Below, piece by piece: positions 34,292 to 43,330 of a DNA stretch of 64,000 nt. Under the pieces are notes generated by a model. The model ran no database searches, was not told the origin of the DNA, and was given only the letters and a program-made list of their open reading frames with translations. The translations under genes were made by a program, and so were the position numbers. The DNA is from Sulfitobacter sp. (GTDB taxonomy: Bacteria > Pseudomonadota > Alphaproteobacteria > Rhodobacterales > Rhodobacteraceae), in NCBI GenBank assembly GCA_017854855.1, contig JAFMGZ010000006.1, positions 1-64,000 of the forward strand, in the 5' to 3' direction. Within the stretch, counting starts at the first letter, position 1. Each line of letters opens with the position of its first letter.

Positions 34292-34804
34292 ATGCAAATG
34301 TCCGATACCCGCCAGATTTCCGTTCCACCGGCCGAGGTCTATGCGGCGCTGCTTGATCCGGAGATGCTGAAAAACTGTGTGCCGGGCGCACAGGAAGTTA
34401 CAGGGTCGGTAGAGGATGGTTTTGAGGCGACAGTGGTCCAGAAGGTAGGCCCCGTCAAAGCTACCTTTAAGGGCGAAGTGACCATCTCTGATCTGGTGCC
34501 CAATACATCGCTCAAGATTGACGGGTCGGGCAAGGGTGGTGCCGCTGGTTTTGCCAAAGGCGGTGCAGAGGTGCGTCTGGTCGAAAAAGACGGCGGGACC
34601 GAATTGAGCTATGATGTAGAGGCGAAAGTCGGCGGCAAGCTTGCGCAGCTGGGCAGCCGGATCATCGATGGATTTGCCAAGAAAATGGCCGATCAATTCT
34701 TTCAGAACCTGCAAGATATGCTGGAAGGCCCCGCAGCACCCGATGCCGCAGAAGCGGAGCAGGCTCCTGCGAAAAAAGGCTGGTTCGGACGATCAAAAAG
34801 CTGA
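34292..34804 (+). CDS. CoxG-family (SRPBCC) protein
   Basis: This 170-residue protein matches the CO dehydrogenase subunit G family: the START-like fold opens with [20 protein letters not shown] and continues with IPGA-like CVPGAQEV. The C-terminal tail is acidic then basic ([10 protein letters not shown]), which in CoxG relatives helps membrane attachment. AAGGAG precedes the ATG. No CO dehydrogenase or other molybdenum hydroxylase gene lies nearby, so the CO-related name should not be taken as function; many relatives are lipid-binding or assembly proteins. Confidence 0.85.
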   Translation: MQMSDTRQISVPPAEVYAALLDPEMLKNCVPGAQEVTGSVEDGFEATVVQKVGPVKATFKGEVTISDLVPNTSLKIDGSGKGGAAGFAKGGAEVRLVEKDGGTELSYDVEAKVGGKLAQLGSRIIDGFAKKMADQFFQNLQDMLEGPAAPDAAEAEQAPAKKGWFGRSKS

Positions 34805-34865
34805 ACAGGTCTGTTTACTTTTCGACCAAACGGCTAGGTTGTCCCTGACATCAGGGACACGGATT

Positions 34866-35822
34866 ATGCACAATATCGTTGAAATCAACAATCTCAAGAA
34901 ATCCTACAAAGGTGGGTTTGAGGCCCTGAAAGGCATCAATCTGACCATTCGACAGGGCGAGATTCTGGCTTTGCTGGGCCCGAATGGTGCTGGCAAAACC
35001 ACGCTGATTTCTACGATCTGCGGCATTACCACGGCAACATCCGGTACCGTCAGCGTTGGCGGGCATGACACGGTCAAAGACTACCGCGCCGCGCGCAAGC
35101 TGATCGGGCTGGTGCCCCAAGAGATCCATCTCGAACCCTTTGAAAAGGTGATCAATACGGTTCGGTTCTCTCGGGGCTTGTTTGGGGCCGGGTCAGATGA
35201 TGCGGTGATTGAAAAGATACTTAGGCAATTGTCGTTGTGGGATAAGAAAGACAGCCAGATCAGAGCCTTGTCTGGCGGCATGAAACGTCGTGTGCTGATT
35301 GCCAAGGCGCTGGCCCATAACCCCCGTGTCCTGTTTCTCGACGAACCCACAGCAGGTGTGGACGTGGAGCTGCGCAAGGACATGTGGCAGATCGTGGCAG
35401 GCCTGAAAGCAGATGGCGTGACGATCATCCTGACCACGCATTACATTGAAGAGGCAGAGGCGATTGCGGACCGTGTGGGCGTCATTACCAAAGGCGAATT
35501 GATGCTGGTGGAAGAAAAGGACACCCTGATGGCCCGAATGGGTCAAAAAGAGCTGGAGGTGCAGCTGTCTGAACCGATCAGCGCAGTGCCCGATGCAATT
35601 GCGTCAGATGCCCTGCGATTGTCCGCAGATGGCACAGCCCTGATCTATACCTACGACACGCGAAAGGAACGCACGGGGATCACATCGCTGTTGGCCAAAG
35701 TGTCTGAGGCGGGGCTGGTGCTGCGCGATGTGGTGACACGGCAATCCAGCCTCGAAGAGGTTTTCGTCAACCTTGTTCACAAAGCCGATGAAAAAACTTC
35801 TCAATCGGAGGATGCAGCATGA
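34866..35822 (+). CDS. ABC exporter ATP-binding protein (ABC-2 / drug-resistance type)
   Basis: This 318-residue ATPase has Walker A (GPNGAGKTT), Q-loop ([11 protein letters not shown]), signature (LSGGMKRR), Walker B (VLFLDEP) and switch His (TTHYIEEAE). The C-terminal 90 residues are the extension found in NodI/drug exporters. It overlaps the permease gene by four bases (ATGA), so the pair forms one exporter in the inner membrane. The open frame reaches back to 34641 within the CoxG-like gene; the ATG at 34866 fits the family. The exported substrate is unknown. Confidence 0.9.
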   Translation: MHNIVEINNLKKSYKGGFEALKGINLTIRQGEILALLGPNGAGKTTLISTICGITTATSGTVSVGGHDTVKDYRAARKLIGLVPQEIHLEPFEKVINTVRFSRGLFGAGSDDAVIEKILRQLSLWDKKDSQIRALSGGMKRRVLIAKALAHNPRVLFLDEPTAGVDVELRKDMWQIVAGLKADGVTIILTTHYIEEAEAIADRVGVITKGELMLVEEKDTLMARMGQKELEVQLSEPISAVPDAIASDALRLSADGTALIYTYDTRKERTGITSLLAKVSEAGLVLRDVVTRQSSLEEVFVNLVHKADEKTSQSEDAA

Positions 35823-36580
35823 ACTGGACCGCAGTCCGCTCCATCTTTGTGTTCGAGATGTTTCGTTTCTTCCGCACCATTGCCCAGAGCTTTCTGGCAC
35901 CGGTGATTTCAACATCATTGTATTTTGTCGTGTTCGGGGCCGCCATTGGCAGCCGCATCCAGGAGGTCGAAGGCGTCAGCTATGGGGCGTTTATCGTGCC
36001 GGGGCTGGTGATGCTGACGGTGATCACCCAATCCATTTCCAACGCCTCTTTCGGGATCTATTTCCCCAAGTTTATCGGGACCTTTTTTGAACTGCTGGCA
36101 GCCCCCATCAGCTTCTTGGAGATCGTTCTTGGCTATGTCGGTGCTGCCGCGACCAAGGCGCTGATCATCGGAACCATTATCCTGCTGACCGCGAATTTCT
36201 TTGTCGATTTCACGATTCAGCATCCGCTGGCCATGGTCGGGTTCTTGCTGATGACAACGATCAGCTTTGCGCTGTTGGGGTTCATCCTTGGCATTTGGGC
36301 CGGTAATTTTGAACAGTTACAGATCGTGCCCTTGCTGATCGTCACCCCTTTGGTGTTCCTGGGCGGTTCTTTCTATTCGATTTCGATGTTGCCGCCTGTC
36401 TGGCAAACCATTTCGATGTTCAACCCGGTGGTCTATCTGATTTCCGGGTTCCGCTGGGCATTCTTTGGGACGGCGGATGTGCCGATCCTGACCAGCCTGC
36501 TGGCGATCGTGTTTTTCATGATGCTGTGTCTGGCGGTGATATGGTGGATATTCCGTACCGGATGGCGCATCCGGGAATAA
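35819..36580 (+). CDS. ABC-2 type exporter permease
   Basis: This 253-residue protein has six membrane segments and the ABC-2 signature region around [18 protein letters not shown] and [17 protein letters not shown]. It is typical of YadH/NodJ-like permeases that pair with the preceding ATPase. YadG/YadH-type systems are widespread with undetermined substrates. Confidence 0.9.
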   Translation: MNWTAVRSIFVFEMFRFFRTIAQSFLAPVISTSLYFVVFGAAIGSRIQEVEGVSYGAFIVPGLVMLTVITQSISNASFGIYFPKFIGTFFELLAAPISFLEIVLGYVGAAATKALIIGTIILLTANFFVDFTIQHPLAMVGFLLMTTISFALLGFILGIWAGNFEQLQIVPLLIVTPLVFLGGSFYSISMLPPVWQTISMFNPVVYLISGFRWAFFGTADVPILTSLLAIVFFMMLCLAVIWWIFRTGWRIRE

Positions 36581-36631
36581 TGATAGGATGCCGCCTTGTT
36601 TGCAGGCACGGTGCACTCTACATGGGACAAC

Positions 36632-37429
36632 ATGAAGAATTGGCTCCCTTTCCTAAAATCTGACCCAACGATTGCTGTCATCCGCCTGACCGGAATGATT
36701 GGCGGTCAAGGTTTTGCATCGCTGAACGATGCAAAGCTGGCCCCGGCGATCGAAAAAGCTTTCGAAAAAGGCGAACCCGCAGCTGTGGCTCTTGTGGTGA
36801 ACTCTCCGGGTGGCAGCCCGGTGCAGTCGTCGCTGATTGGTGCCCGGATCCGGCGGCTGGCTGAGGAAAAGAAAATACCCGTCATCGCGTTCGTCGAGGA
36901 TGTCGCGGCCTCTGGTGGCTACTGGCTGGCGGCTGCCGCAGATGAGATCTATGCAGACCCGTCATCCGTGGTGGGATCAATCGGCGTGATCTCTGCCTCT
37001 TTCGGCTTGGACCGGTTCATAGAGAGTTACGGCGTTGAACGGCGTGTCTATACAGCTGGTAAATCCAAAAGCATGCTGGACCCGTTCCGGCCCGAAAACC
37101 CAGACGACGTTGCCCGTCTCAAGACACTGCTTGAAGATATCCATGTCAATTTCAAAGACCACATCACAGCGCGTCGCGCGGACAAGCTGACAAGTGATGT
37201 CGATCTGTTCACCGGTGAAGTCTGGCTGGGCCAGCGGGCCATGGAACTGGGGCTGATCGACGGGATCGGCCATCTGAAACCGATGATGAAGGCCCGGTTT
37301 GGCGACAAGGTCCGCTTTCGCGAGTACAGCACCAAGCGTGGCGTATTTTCGCGTCTGGGCGCGCGGGTTGTGCAGGACGCGGTGCAGGGCATCGAAGAGC
37401 GTGCGGCTTTTGCACGTTTCGGTCTGTGA
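36632..37429 (+). CDS. S49 family peptidase (SppA/SohB-like signal peptide peptidase)
   Basis: This 265-residue single-domain peptidase of the S49 family has catalytic Ser94 (VAASGGYWLA) and a lysine general base at Lys146 or Lys144 (TAGKSKSMLDPF). Members cleave residual signal peptides or membrane fragments. No N-terminal membrane helix is obvious if translation begins at 36632, unlike E. coli SppA; a TTG at 36596 would add 12 residues without creating one. The next gene, a small zinc-ribbon membrane protein, starts 3 bp after its stop codon. Confidence 0.88.
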   Translation: MKNWLPFLKSDPTIAVIRLTGMIGGQGFASLNDAKLAPAIEKAFEKGEPAAVALVVNSPGGSPVQSSLIGARIRRLAEEKKIPVIAFVEDVAASGGYWLAAAADEIYADPSSVVGSIGVISASFGLDRFIESYGVERRVYTAGKSKSMLDPFRPENPDDVARLKTLLEDIHVNFKDHITARRADKLTSDVDLFTGEVWLGQRAMELGLIDGIGHLKPMMKARFGDKVRFREYSTKRGVFSRLGARVVQDAVQGIEERAAFARFGL

Positions 37430-37432
37430 CAG

Positions 37433-37597
37433 ATGGTTACTAAAATTGTCATCCTATTTCTGGTCTTTATGGGGGTGCTTGCCTGGTTTGGCAAAATGCA
37501 CTGGCTGGGGTCCAATCGGTTGAAGCAAACCAAATGCGGTGCTTGCGGGCGCTACCGTATTGGCAAAGGGCCCTGTGCCTGTGGAGGTAAGGCCTGA
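37433..37597 (+). CDS. 54-residue membrane-anchored zinc-ribbon microprotein
   Basis: This short gene begins 3 bp after the peptidase stop codon, and its TGA overlaps the antiporter ATG (TGATG), which strongly supports translation within the operon. Residues 4-20 form a hydrophobic helix. The C-terminal half carries four cysteines as CGAC (35-38) and CAC (48-50), a probable zinc ribbon, followed by GGKA. I recognise no named family. The small metal site next to a membrane anchor suggests a regulatory or scaffolding role with the peptidase or the cation antiporter; this is inference. Confidence 0.75.
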   Translation: MVTKIVILFLVFMGVLAWFGKMHWLGSNRLKQTKCGACGRYRIGKGPCACGGKA

Positions 37598-38550
37598 TGG
37601 TGATGCCATGGTTGATGTCGGGGCTTGGCCTTGTGATCTTGCTTTTTGCGGGGGATGCGCTGGTCAAAGGTGCTGTGAACCTGTCACTGCGTCTGGGCGT
37701 GCCTGCGCTGATCGTCAGTTTGACGATCGTGGCCTTTGGCACCTCCGCGCCTGAACTGCTGATTTCTATCAAGGCGGTATTAGACAATGCACCGGGCATA
37801 GCATTGGGCAATGTGGTGGGATCGAATACCGCCAATATTCTGATGGTTCTGGGCATACCGGCCCTGCTGGCCACGATGCACACGTCGGAATGTGACAGCC
37901 GCAAGACCTTTGGCTTTATGATTGTGGCGACGTTCCTGTTCATCGCATTGGCCTTTCGCGGTGTGTTCGATTGGTGGGCCGGTTTGGTTCTTTTGGGTGC
38001 CTTGGGCTATGTTCTTTTTGATGCGCTGCGCGATGCCCGAAACCATCGTGCCGCAGACGCATTGGAGGCGGATTTGGAAGAGCCCGAAGGGGCTGATCCC
38101 AATATGCCCACCTGGCAGATCGCGGTCTTCCTGATCCTCGGCCTTGTCGGTCTGCCCTTGGGCGCGAGCATTCTGGTGGATAATGCGACGATCATCGCCA
38201 AGACCTATGGCGTCAGTGACACGGTCATTGGGCTGACATTGGTGGCAATCGGTACCTCCCTGCCAGAGCTTGCAACAACCGTTATGGCGGCGCTGCGCCG
38301 TCAGGCAGACGTGGCTTTGGGGAACGTCATCGGGTCAAACATGTTCAACCTGTTGGCCATTATCGGCATTGCCAGCCTTGTTGGTCCGATAGAAGTTGAC
38401 CCTGAATTCCTGCGCTTTGACCTTTGGGTCATGCTGGGCGCATCTTTGCTGCTCATTCCTTTTGTCTATATGAAAAAAGACATCACCCGCATCTGGGGCA
38501 TCGCCCTGACTGCGCTATATGCCTTCTATATCTTAATCGTACTGATCTAA
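37597..38550 (+). CDS. Calcium/sodium antiporter (YrbG/CaCA family)
   Basis: This 317-residue inner-membrane protein has two homologous halves of five helices. The alpha-repeat motifs are visible as VAFGTSAPELLISI with GNVVGSNTANIL in the first half, and VAIGTSLPELATTV with GNVIGSNMFNLL in the second. It exchanges Na+ for Ca2+ (or K+ in some relatives). Its ATG overlaps the microprotein stop codon and it precedes an SDR gene by 10 bp. Confidence 0.92.
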   Translation: MVMPWLMSGLGLVILLFAGDALVKGAVNLSLRLGVPALIVSLTIVAFGTSAPELLISIKAVLDNAPGIALGNVVGSNTANILMVLGIPALLATMHTSECDSRKTFGFMIVATFLFIALAFRGVFDWWAGLVLLGALGYVLFDALRDARNHRAADALEADLEEPEGADPNMPTWQIAVFLILGLVGLPLGASILVDNATIIAKTYGVSDTVIGLTLVAIGTSLPELATTVMAALRRQADVALGNVIGSNMFNLLAIIGIASLVGPIEVDPEFLRFDLWVMLGASLLLIPFVYMKKDITRIWGIALTALYAFYILIVLI

Positions 38551-38560
38551 GGAGGCGGGC

Positions 38561-39340
38561 ATGCGCCGGGCACTTGTGACAGGAGCGGGCCAGCGCCTTG
38601 GTGCGGCCATGGCTTTGTATTTGGCGGATCGTGGCTATGACGTGGCGGTGCATTATGCCAGCTCTGCCAAGGCGGCAGAGGCTGTAGCAGGACAGATCAC
38701 CGCGAAGGGGCAATTGGGCATAGCCCTGAAAGCGGACCTTTTGGATGATGCGCAGTGCCAGGCCCTGTTTTCGGGGGCGGTCGATGCGCTGGGCGGTCCA
38801 ATCACCTGTCTCGTCAACAATGCCTCAATCTTTGAGTATGACACGGTTCTCAGCGCCACGCGCGAAAGCTGGGACCGGCACATGGGCAGCAATCTGCGGG
38901 CCCCTTTTGTATTGACCCAAGCCATGGCCGCGCAAAACCTTCCAGCACAGACGGATGAGGCCGGAGAGCCACTGGCGGCTGCATTGATCGTGAACATGAT
39001 TGATCAGCGCGTGCGCAAGCTGACGCCAGAGTTCATGACCTATACGATGGCCAAAATGGGTCTGTGGGCAATGACGCAGACCACTGCACAGGCATTGGCC
39101 CCCGCTATCCGGGTGAATGCAATCGGACCGGGCCCGACACTGCAAGGCAGCCGCCAGTCCGATCAGCATTTCGCCGACCAACGTGCAAATACAGTGATGA
39201 AGCGCGGGGCAAACCCCCAAGATATCACGGCGGCGTTGGGGTATTTTCTGGATGCACCAGCAGTCACCGGGCAATTGTTATGCGTGGATGGGGGGCAGCA
39301 CCTTGGCTGGCAGACCCCGGACGTTCTTGGGGTAGAGTGA
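38561..39340 (+). CDS. SDR family oxidoreductase (pteridine reductase/FabG-like)
   Basis: This 259-residue SDR has TGAGQRLGAAMA for the nucleotide, VNNASIFEYD for NNAG, and an active site with YTMAKMGL in place of YxxxK-type YxASK. The position of catalytic Ser is replaced by a NMIDQRV segment, as in pteridine-reductase-like members (PTR1/FolM group), so a dihydropteridine or related substrate is plausible. It ends the plus-strand run that begins with the exporter. AAGGAGG precedes the start. Confidence 0.85.
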   Translation: MRRALVTGAGQRLGAAMALYLADRGYDVAVHYASSAKAAEAVAGQITAKGQLGIALKADLLDDAQCQALFSGAVDALGGPITCLVNNASIFEYDTVLSATRESWDRHMGSNLRAPFVLTQAMAAQNLPAQTDEAGEPLAAALIVNMIDQRVRKLTPEFMTYTMAKMGLWAMTQTTAQALAPAIRVNAIGPGPTLQGSRQSDQHFADQRANTVMKRGANPQDITAALGYFLDAPAVTGQLLCVDGGQHLGWQTPDVLGVE

Positions 39341-39625
39341 CAGCAGCTCAGCAAAGTTCTGCACTGCTGGGCTGATCGGTCACAAATCTGTTACAAAAAA
39401 CCAAGTAATTCCATTGGTTTGTACCCATGAATTTTATTTTCCTTAGAAAACAAGCACTTTCGGACTTGCCTATTTTTTGGGCACCCTGTGGAAGTGTGCT
39501 AAAAGCAAAGAGAAATTCTGGAAGGTCCAAAGTTACCCGCAGAGTTATCCACAGAATTCGTGGATAGCTTAACACTTGTTACGCAAGGCTGCATAGTGCA
39601 GCCAAACGGAGAATCAGACCGACCC
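39341..39625. other. 285-bp AT-rich intergenic region upstream of uvrC
   Basis: This gap is visibly more AT-rich than its surroundings. It starts with a weak inverted repeat (CAGCAG / CTGCTG, 39341-39369) after the SDR stop and ends with paired DnaA-box-like sequences and the uvrC leader. I see no tRNA or gene in it. Confidence 0.5.
39545..39567. promoter_or_regulatory. DnaA box with inverted partner
   Basis: TTATCCACA (39545-39553) is the exact consensus DnaA box. CGTGGATAG (39559-39567) matches 7 of 9 positions in the opposite orientation. Together they contain a perfect 7-bp inverted repeat (TATCCAC / GTGGATA) spaced by 7 bases, about 60 bp before uvrC. It may link uvrC expression to DnaA or be incidental. 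Confidence 0.4.
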
Positions 39626-41491
39626 ATGACGGAAAAAACACAGATCCAGCCTGTTGGGCACGAGGTGATCCAGGCCTATCTCAAGACCCTGGACGCATCG
39701 CCCGGCGTCTACCGGATGCTGGATGCGGAAAGCCGTGTGTTATATGTGGGAAAGGCCCGAAATCTGCGGGCGCGGGTCAGCAATTATGCGCGGCCATCCG
39801 GCCATTCCGCGCGGATTGCACGGATGATCTCCAACACGGCTTCGATGATGTTTCTGACCACCAAAACAGAAACGGAAGCGCTGCTGCTTGAACAGAACCT
39901 GATCAAACAGCTCAAGCCAAAATTCAACGTGCTGCTGCGGGACGACAAGAGCTTTCCCAATATTCTGGTCACGGCGGACCACGGCTATCCCCAGATCAAA
40001 AAGCACAGGGGTGCCAAGAAGGAAAAGGGGGCCTATTATGGGCCTTTCGCCAGTGCAGGTGCCGTGAACCGCACGCTGAACCAGTTGCAGCGGGTCTTTC
40101 TTTTGCGCGATTGTTCGAACGCGATGTTTGAAAGCAGAACGCGCCCCTGCCTTCAATACCAGATCAAACGGTGTTCGGCCCCCTGCGTGGGCAAGATAAG
40201 TCCCGAAGAGTATCGCCAGACCGTGCGCGACGCGGAGCGGTTCCTATGTGGCAAGACGACCGATATTCAGGCCCGTCTTGCCTCGGAAATGTCTGCCGCG
40301 TCCGAAGCGATGGAATTTGAACGCGCCGCGGCATTGCGGGACCGGATCAAGGCGCTGACCCAGGTGCAGACAGCGCAGGGGATCAACCCCAAAGGCGTGG
40401 CAGAGGCGGATATCATCGCGCTGCATATGGACAGCGGCCAGGCCTGTGTTCAGGTGTTTTTTATCCGGGCGAACCAAAACTGGGGGAACAGGGATTATTA
40501 TCCGCGGGTCGGCCCGGATGTTGACGCAGCTGAAGTGCTGGAGGCCTTTATCGGTCAGTTCTACGATACCAGGGAGCCGCCGCGCCAATTGATCCTGAGC
40601 AATGAGATCGAAAACCCCGATTTGATGACCGAGGCATTGTCAGGAAAATTGGGCCGCAAGGTCGAATTGCTGGTGCCGCAGCGGGGTGAAAAGGCCGAAC
40701 TGGTCGATGGCGCGTTGCGCAATGCCCGCGAAAGCCTTGCGCGCAAGATGGCAGAAACGGCAACGCAGTCCCGTTTGCTGCAAGGACTGGCGGATGCTTT
40801 TGATCTGCCGAAACCGCCGCAGCGCATCGAAGTCTATGACAACTCGCATATCCAAGGCACGAATGCTGTCGGTGCCATGGTTGTGGCAGGCCCGGACGGG
40901 ATGATCAAAAGCCAGTACCGAAAGTTCAACATCAAGGGCGATGATCTGACCCCGGGTGATGACTTTGGCATGATGAAAGAGGTTCTGACCCGGCGGTTCA
41001 AACGGCTGATCAAGGAAGACCCGGACCGGCAGGAGGGCCATTGGCCGGATTTGTTGCTGATTGATGGCGGTGCGGGCCAGGTATCGGCCGTGGCGTCGAT
41101 CATGCGGGAATTCGGTGTCGAGGACATTCCCATGGTCGGCGTGGCCAAAGGGGTGGACCGGGACGCGGGCAAAGAAGAGTTTTACCGGGTGGGCAAAAGG
41201 CCCATGGCGTTGCGGCACAATGATCCGGTGCTGTATTTCGTTCAGCGCATGCGCGACGAGGCGCACCGTTTTGCGATCGGAACGCACCGTGCCAAACGCG
41301 CCAAGGCGGTCGGTGCGACGCCCTTGGATGATGTGCCGGGCGTCGGGGCGGGCCGCAAACGCGCCCTGTTGGCGCATTTTGGATCGGCCAAGGCTGTGGC
41401 GCGCGCCAATCTGAGTGATCTCAAGGCCGTGGACGGCGTTTCGGACGCATTGGCCGAAACGATCTATGCCTATTTTCATGAACGTGGCTGA
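39626..41491 (+). CDS. uvrC: Excinuclease ABC subunit C
   Basis: This 621-residue DNA repair nuclease makes both incisions in nucleotide excision repair with UvrA and UvrB. The GIY-YIG domain is visible as GVY (27-29) and YVGK (40-43). A UVR motif that binds UvrB lies near residues 205-240 (EAMEFERAAALRDRIKAL), followed by the RNase H-like endonuclease domain (YDNSHIQGTNAVGAMVV with DLLLIDGGAGQ) and C-terminal helix-hairpin-helix motifs (DDVPGVGAGRKRALL). A GTG at 39560 would add 22 residues; the ATG at 39626 is the better family match. Confidence 0.96.
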   Translation: MTEKTQIQPVGHEVIQAYLKTLDASPGVYRMLDAESRVLYVGKARNLRARVSNYARPSGHSARIARMISNTASMMFLTTKTETEALLLEQNLIKQLKPKFNVLLRDDKSFPNILVTADHGYPQIKKHRGAKKEKGAYYGPFASAGAVNRTLNQLQRVFLLRDCSNAMFESRTRPCLQYQIKRCSAPCVGKISPEEYRQTVRDAERFLCGKTTDIQARLASEMSAASEAMEFERAAALRDRIKALTQVQTAQGINPKGVAEADIIALHMDSGQACVQVFFIRANQNWGNRDYYPRVGPDVDAAEVLEAFIGQFYDTREPPRQLILSNEIENPDLMTEALSGKLGRKVELLVPQRGEKAELVDGALRNARESLARKMAETATQSRLLQGLADAFDLPKPPQRIEVYDNSHIQGTNAVGAMVVAGPDGMIKSQYRKFNIKGDDLTPGDDFGMMKEVLTRRFKRLIKEDPDRQEGHWPDLLLIDGGAGQVSAVASIMREFGVEDIPMVGVAKGVDRDAGKEEFYRVGKRPMALRHNDPVLYFVQRMRDEAHRFAIGTHRAKRAKAVGATPLDDVPGVGAGRKRALLAHFGSAKAVARANLSDLKAVDGVSDALAETIYAYFHERG

Positions 41492-41608
41492 GGGGTTGCC
41501 CGGATTTGGGCCGATTTGCCCGGCGGTGAGTGCGGAAGGTATTTATTGCCAAAAAGAGGGGAGAGGATGCCGCTTTAACACCGTCGTTGTGCATTGTAGG
41601 GTGCGGTC

Positions 41609-42274
41609 ATGAAGTGGAATCTGCCCAATATCCTGACGCTTTTGCGTCTGATCGCTGCACCGGGTGTTGCAGTGATGTTTTTGTATTTTACCCGTCCCTA
41701 TGCGGATTGGTTTGCCTTGCTGCTGTTTGTATCTGCGGCTGTGACAGATTGGTTTGATGGCTATCTGGCGCGTGCCTGGGGCCAAGAAACCAAGCTGGGG
41801 GCAATGCTGGATCCTATCGCCGACAAGGCGATGGTGGTGATTGCCCTGATGGTGATTATCGGCTTTTCCAGCTGGTCGCCCTGGTTGGTCTTGCCCGCAA
41901 CGGTGATCTTGTTCCGCGAGGTTTTTGTTTCGGGGTTGCGGGAATATCTGGGCGATGTGGCCGGTACCTTGCAGGTGACACGGCTGGCGAAATGGAAAAC
42001 CACTTTTCAGATGACAGCGATTGCTGTGTTGTTCAGCCAGGGTGTGTTTGAACATTATCTTGGGATGTCGGTCTTTGGCATGGACGAGGCGATGATATCG
42101 GCCATTCTGTCTGGTCAAGAGGAAGACCTTTTGGGGTTGCGCTGGAAGCTGGCGGGGATGGATTGGGCCGGACGAGCCGGGTTATGGCTGTTGTGGCTGG
42201 CCGCGGCGCTGACTGCGATCACGGGGGTGGACTATCTGGTAAAGGCCATGCCCCATTTGAAGGAGGAGCGCTGA
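41609..42274 (+). CDS. pgsA: CDP-diacylglycerol-glycerol-3-phosphate 3-phosphatidyltransferase
   Basis: This 221-residue inner-membrane enzyme makes phosphatidylglycerol phosphate. The CDP-alcohol transferase motif is complete: Asp50-Gly51, Ala54-Arg55, Gly64, Asp68 and Asp72. An insertion near residues 150-180 makes it longer than E. coli PgsA (182 residues), as seen in other alphaproteobacteria. Its TGA overlaps the moaD ATG (TGATG). The 117-bp gap after uvrC shows no strong terminator. Confidence 0.93.
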   Translation: MKWNLPNILTLLRLIAAPGVAVMFLYFTRPYADWFALLLFVSAAVTDWFDGYLARAWGQETKLGAMLDPIADKAMVVIALMVIIGFSSWSPWLVLPATVILFREVFVSGLREYLGDVAGTLQVTRLAKWKTTFQMTAIAVLFSQGVFEHYLGMSVFGMDEAMISAILSGQEEDLLGLRWKLAGMDWAGRAGLWLLWLAAALTAITGVDYLVKAMPHLKEER

Positions 42275-42519
42275 TGGATGTCTTGTATTTCGCCTGGGTG
42301 CGCGAAAGAGTTGGTCTGCCGCGCGAGGAGGTCACGACCTCGGCGCGTACGGTTGCGGATCTGGTTGAAGAACTGAAGGCGCGGGAAGAACGCTATGCCG
42401 TGGCATTTTCTGATTTATCGGCCCTGCGGGTGGCGGTGGATCAGAAGCTGACTGATTTTGATGCATCGCTTGACGGCGCGCGGGAGGTTGCGTTCTTTCC
42501 TCCCATGACAGGGGGATAG
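42274..42519 (+). CDS. moaD: Molybdopterin synthase sulfur carrier subunit
   Basis: This 81-residue ubiquitin-like protein ends in the required Gly-Gly, whose thiocarboxylate donates sulfur to precursor Z. AAGGAGGAG precedes the ATG, and the start overlaps the pgsA stop codon. It is followed after 4 bp by moaE, with which it forms molybdopterin synthase. Confidence 0.93.
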   Translation: MDVLYFAWVRERVGLPREEVTTSARTVADLVEELKAREERYAVAFSDLSALRVAVDQKLTDFDASLDGAREVAFFPPMTGG

Positions 42520-42523
42520 GGGG

Positions 42524-42967
42524 ATGCGTGTTGTGGTGCAGCAGCCCCCCTTTGATCTGGGACAGGAAGCTGCGGCCTTTGCTGCGGGGCGGTCCGACAT
42601 GGGGGCCATCGTCACCTTTACCGGGGTTGTGCGGGATTTGCCGGGTGATCCGATGGAAGCGATGGAGATCGAGCATTATCCCGGCATGACGCAGGCGGCC
42701 CTGACCGAAATTGCCCAGCAGGCGATGGCACGGTTTTCGCTGGGCGACGCTTTGGTCATTCACCGGTATGGCCGGCTGGTTCCGGGTGAGATGATCATGA
42801 TGGTTGCGACGGCGGCGCGGCACCGCAAAGATGCTTTTGAGGCTGCCGAATTCTTGATGGACTACCTGAAGTCACGCGCGCCTTTCTGGAAGCGCGAGAT
42901 ATCTGCCAATGGGGAACAATGGGTGGCCGCGCGCAGTGAGGACGAGGCAGCCTTGAACCGCTGGTAG
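42524..42967 (+). CDS. moaE: Molybdopterin synthase catalytic subunit
   Basis: This 147-residue protein is the large subunit of molybdopterin synthase. Family motifs include GAIVTFTGVVRD near the N-terminus, MEIEHYPGMT, HRYGRLVPGE, and the catalytic lysine region YLKSRAPFWKRE. It converges on a minus-strand coiled-coil gene, with 9 bp between stop codons. Confidence 0.94.
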   Translation: MRVVVQQPPFDLGQEAAAFAAGRSDMGAIVTFTGVVRDLPGDPMEAMEIEHYPGMTQAALTEIAQQAMARFSLGDALVIHRYGRLVPGEMIMMVATAARHRKDAFEAAEFLMDYLKSRAPFWKREISANGEQWVAARSEDEAALNRW

Positions 42968-42976
42968 GTCAGCGGC

Positions 42977-43330
42977 TTATCTCTTGCTGGAAAAGACTTC
43001 GCCCTGGGGCTGTGACTGGCTTTCGATATAGGCGCGCATTTCTTCGGCTTCGTGGCGGGCATCGCGCAGGCCTTCCATGGCCGCGCCCAATTCCGCCTCT
43101 GTTTGCGCCAACTGATTCGTCAGTTCCGCCTCGCGCTGTTGCAGATAGGTGATGGCCTGATCGCGGGTTTCCTCGGCCTCGTGCAATTCCTGGCTCATCC
43201 TGTCCAGCTGTGCGACGTCATCTGCGGCGACGCGGGTAAAGCGGTGCAACAGCCAATTCGCAAACCATCCAAGGCAAAACGCCACAAACAGGATAATGGC
43301 TGTGGCGAGGACAAATTCAGTTCTGCTCAT
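42977..43330 (-). CDS. Membrane-anchored coiled-coil protein, uncharacterised
   Basis: This 117-residue protein has one N-terminal membrane helix (about 6-28) and then a charged, heptad-like segment (about 40-105, rich in Glu, Gln, Leu and Ala) predicted to be a coiled coil. Its start overlaps the end of the OmpA-like gene by 14 bp, so the two are co-translated and probably work together at the cell envelope. I do not recognise a named family. Confidence 0.75.
   Translation of the reverse strand: MSRTEFVLATAIILFVAFCLGWFANWLLHRFTRVAADDVAQLDRMSQELHEAEETRDQAITYLQQREAELTNQLAQTEAELGAAMEGLRDARHEAEEMRAYIESQSQPQGEVFSSKR

Noticed and set aside
34292-34804. Carbon monoxide oxidation locus
   Set aside because: A CoxG-like protein alone is not evidence; coxLMS and maturation genes are absent.
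39341-39625. Chromosomal replication origin
   Set aside because: Only one perfect DnaA box and one partial inverted match are present, with no cluster of boxes, no clear unwinding element and none of the usual origin neighbours.
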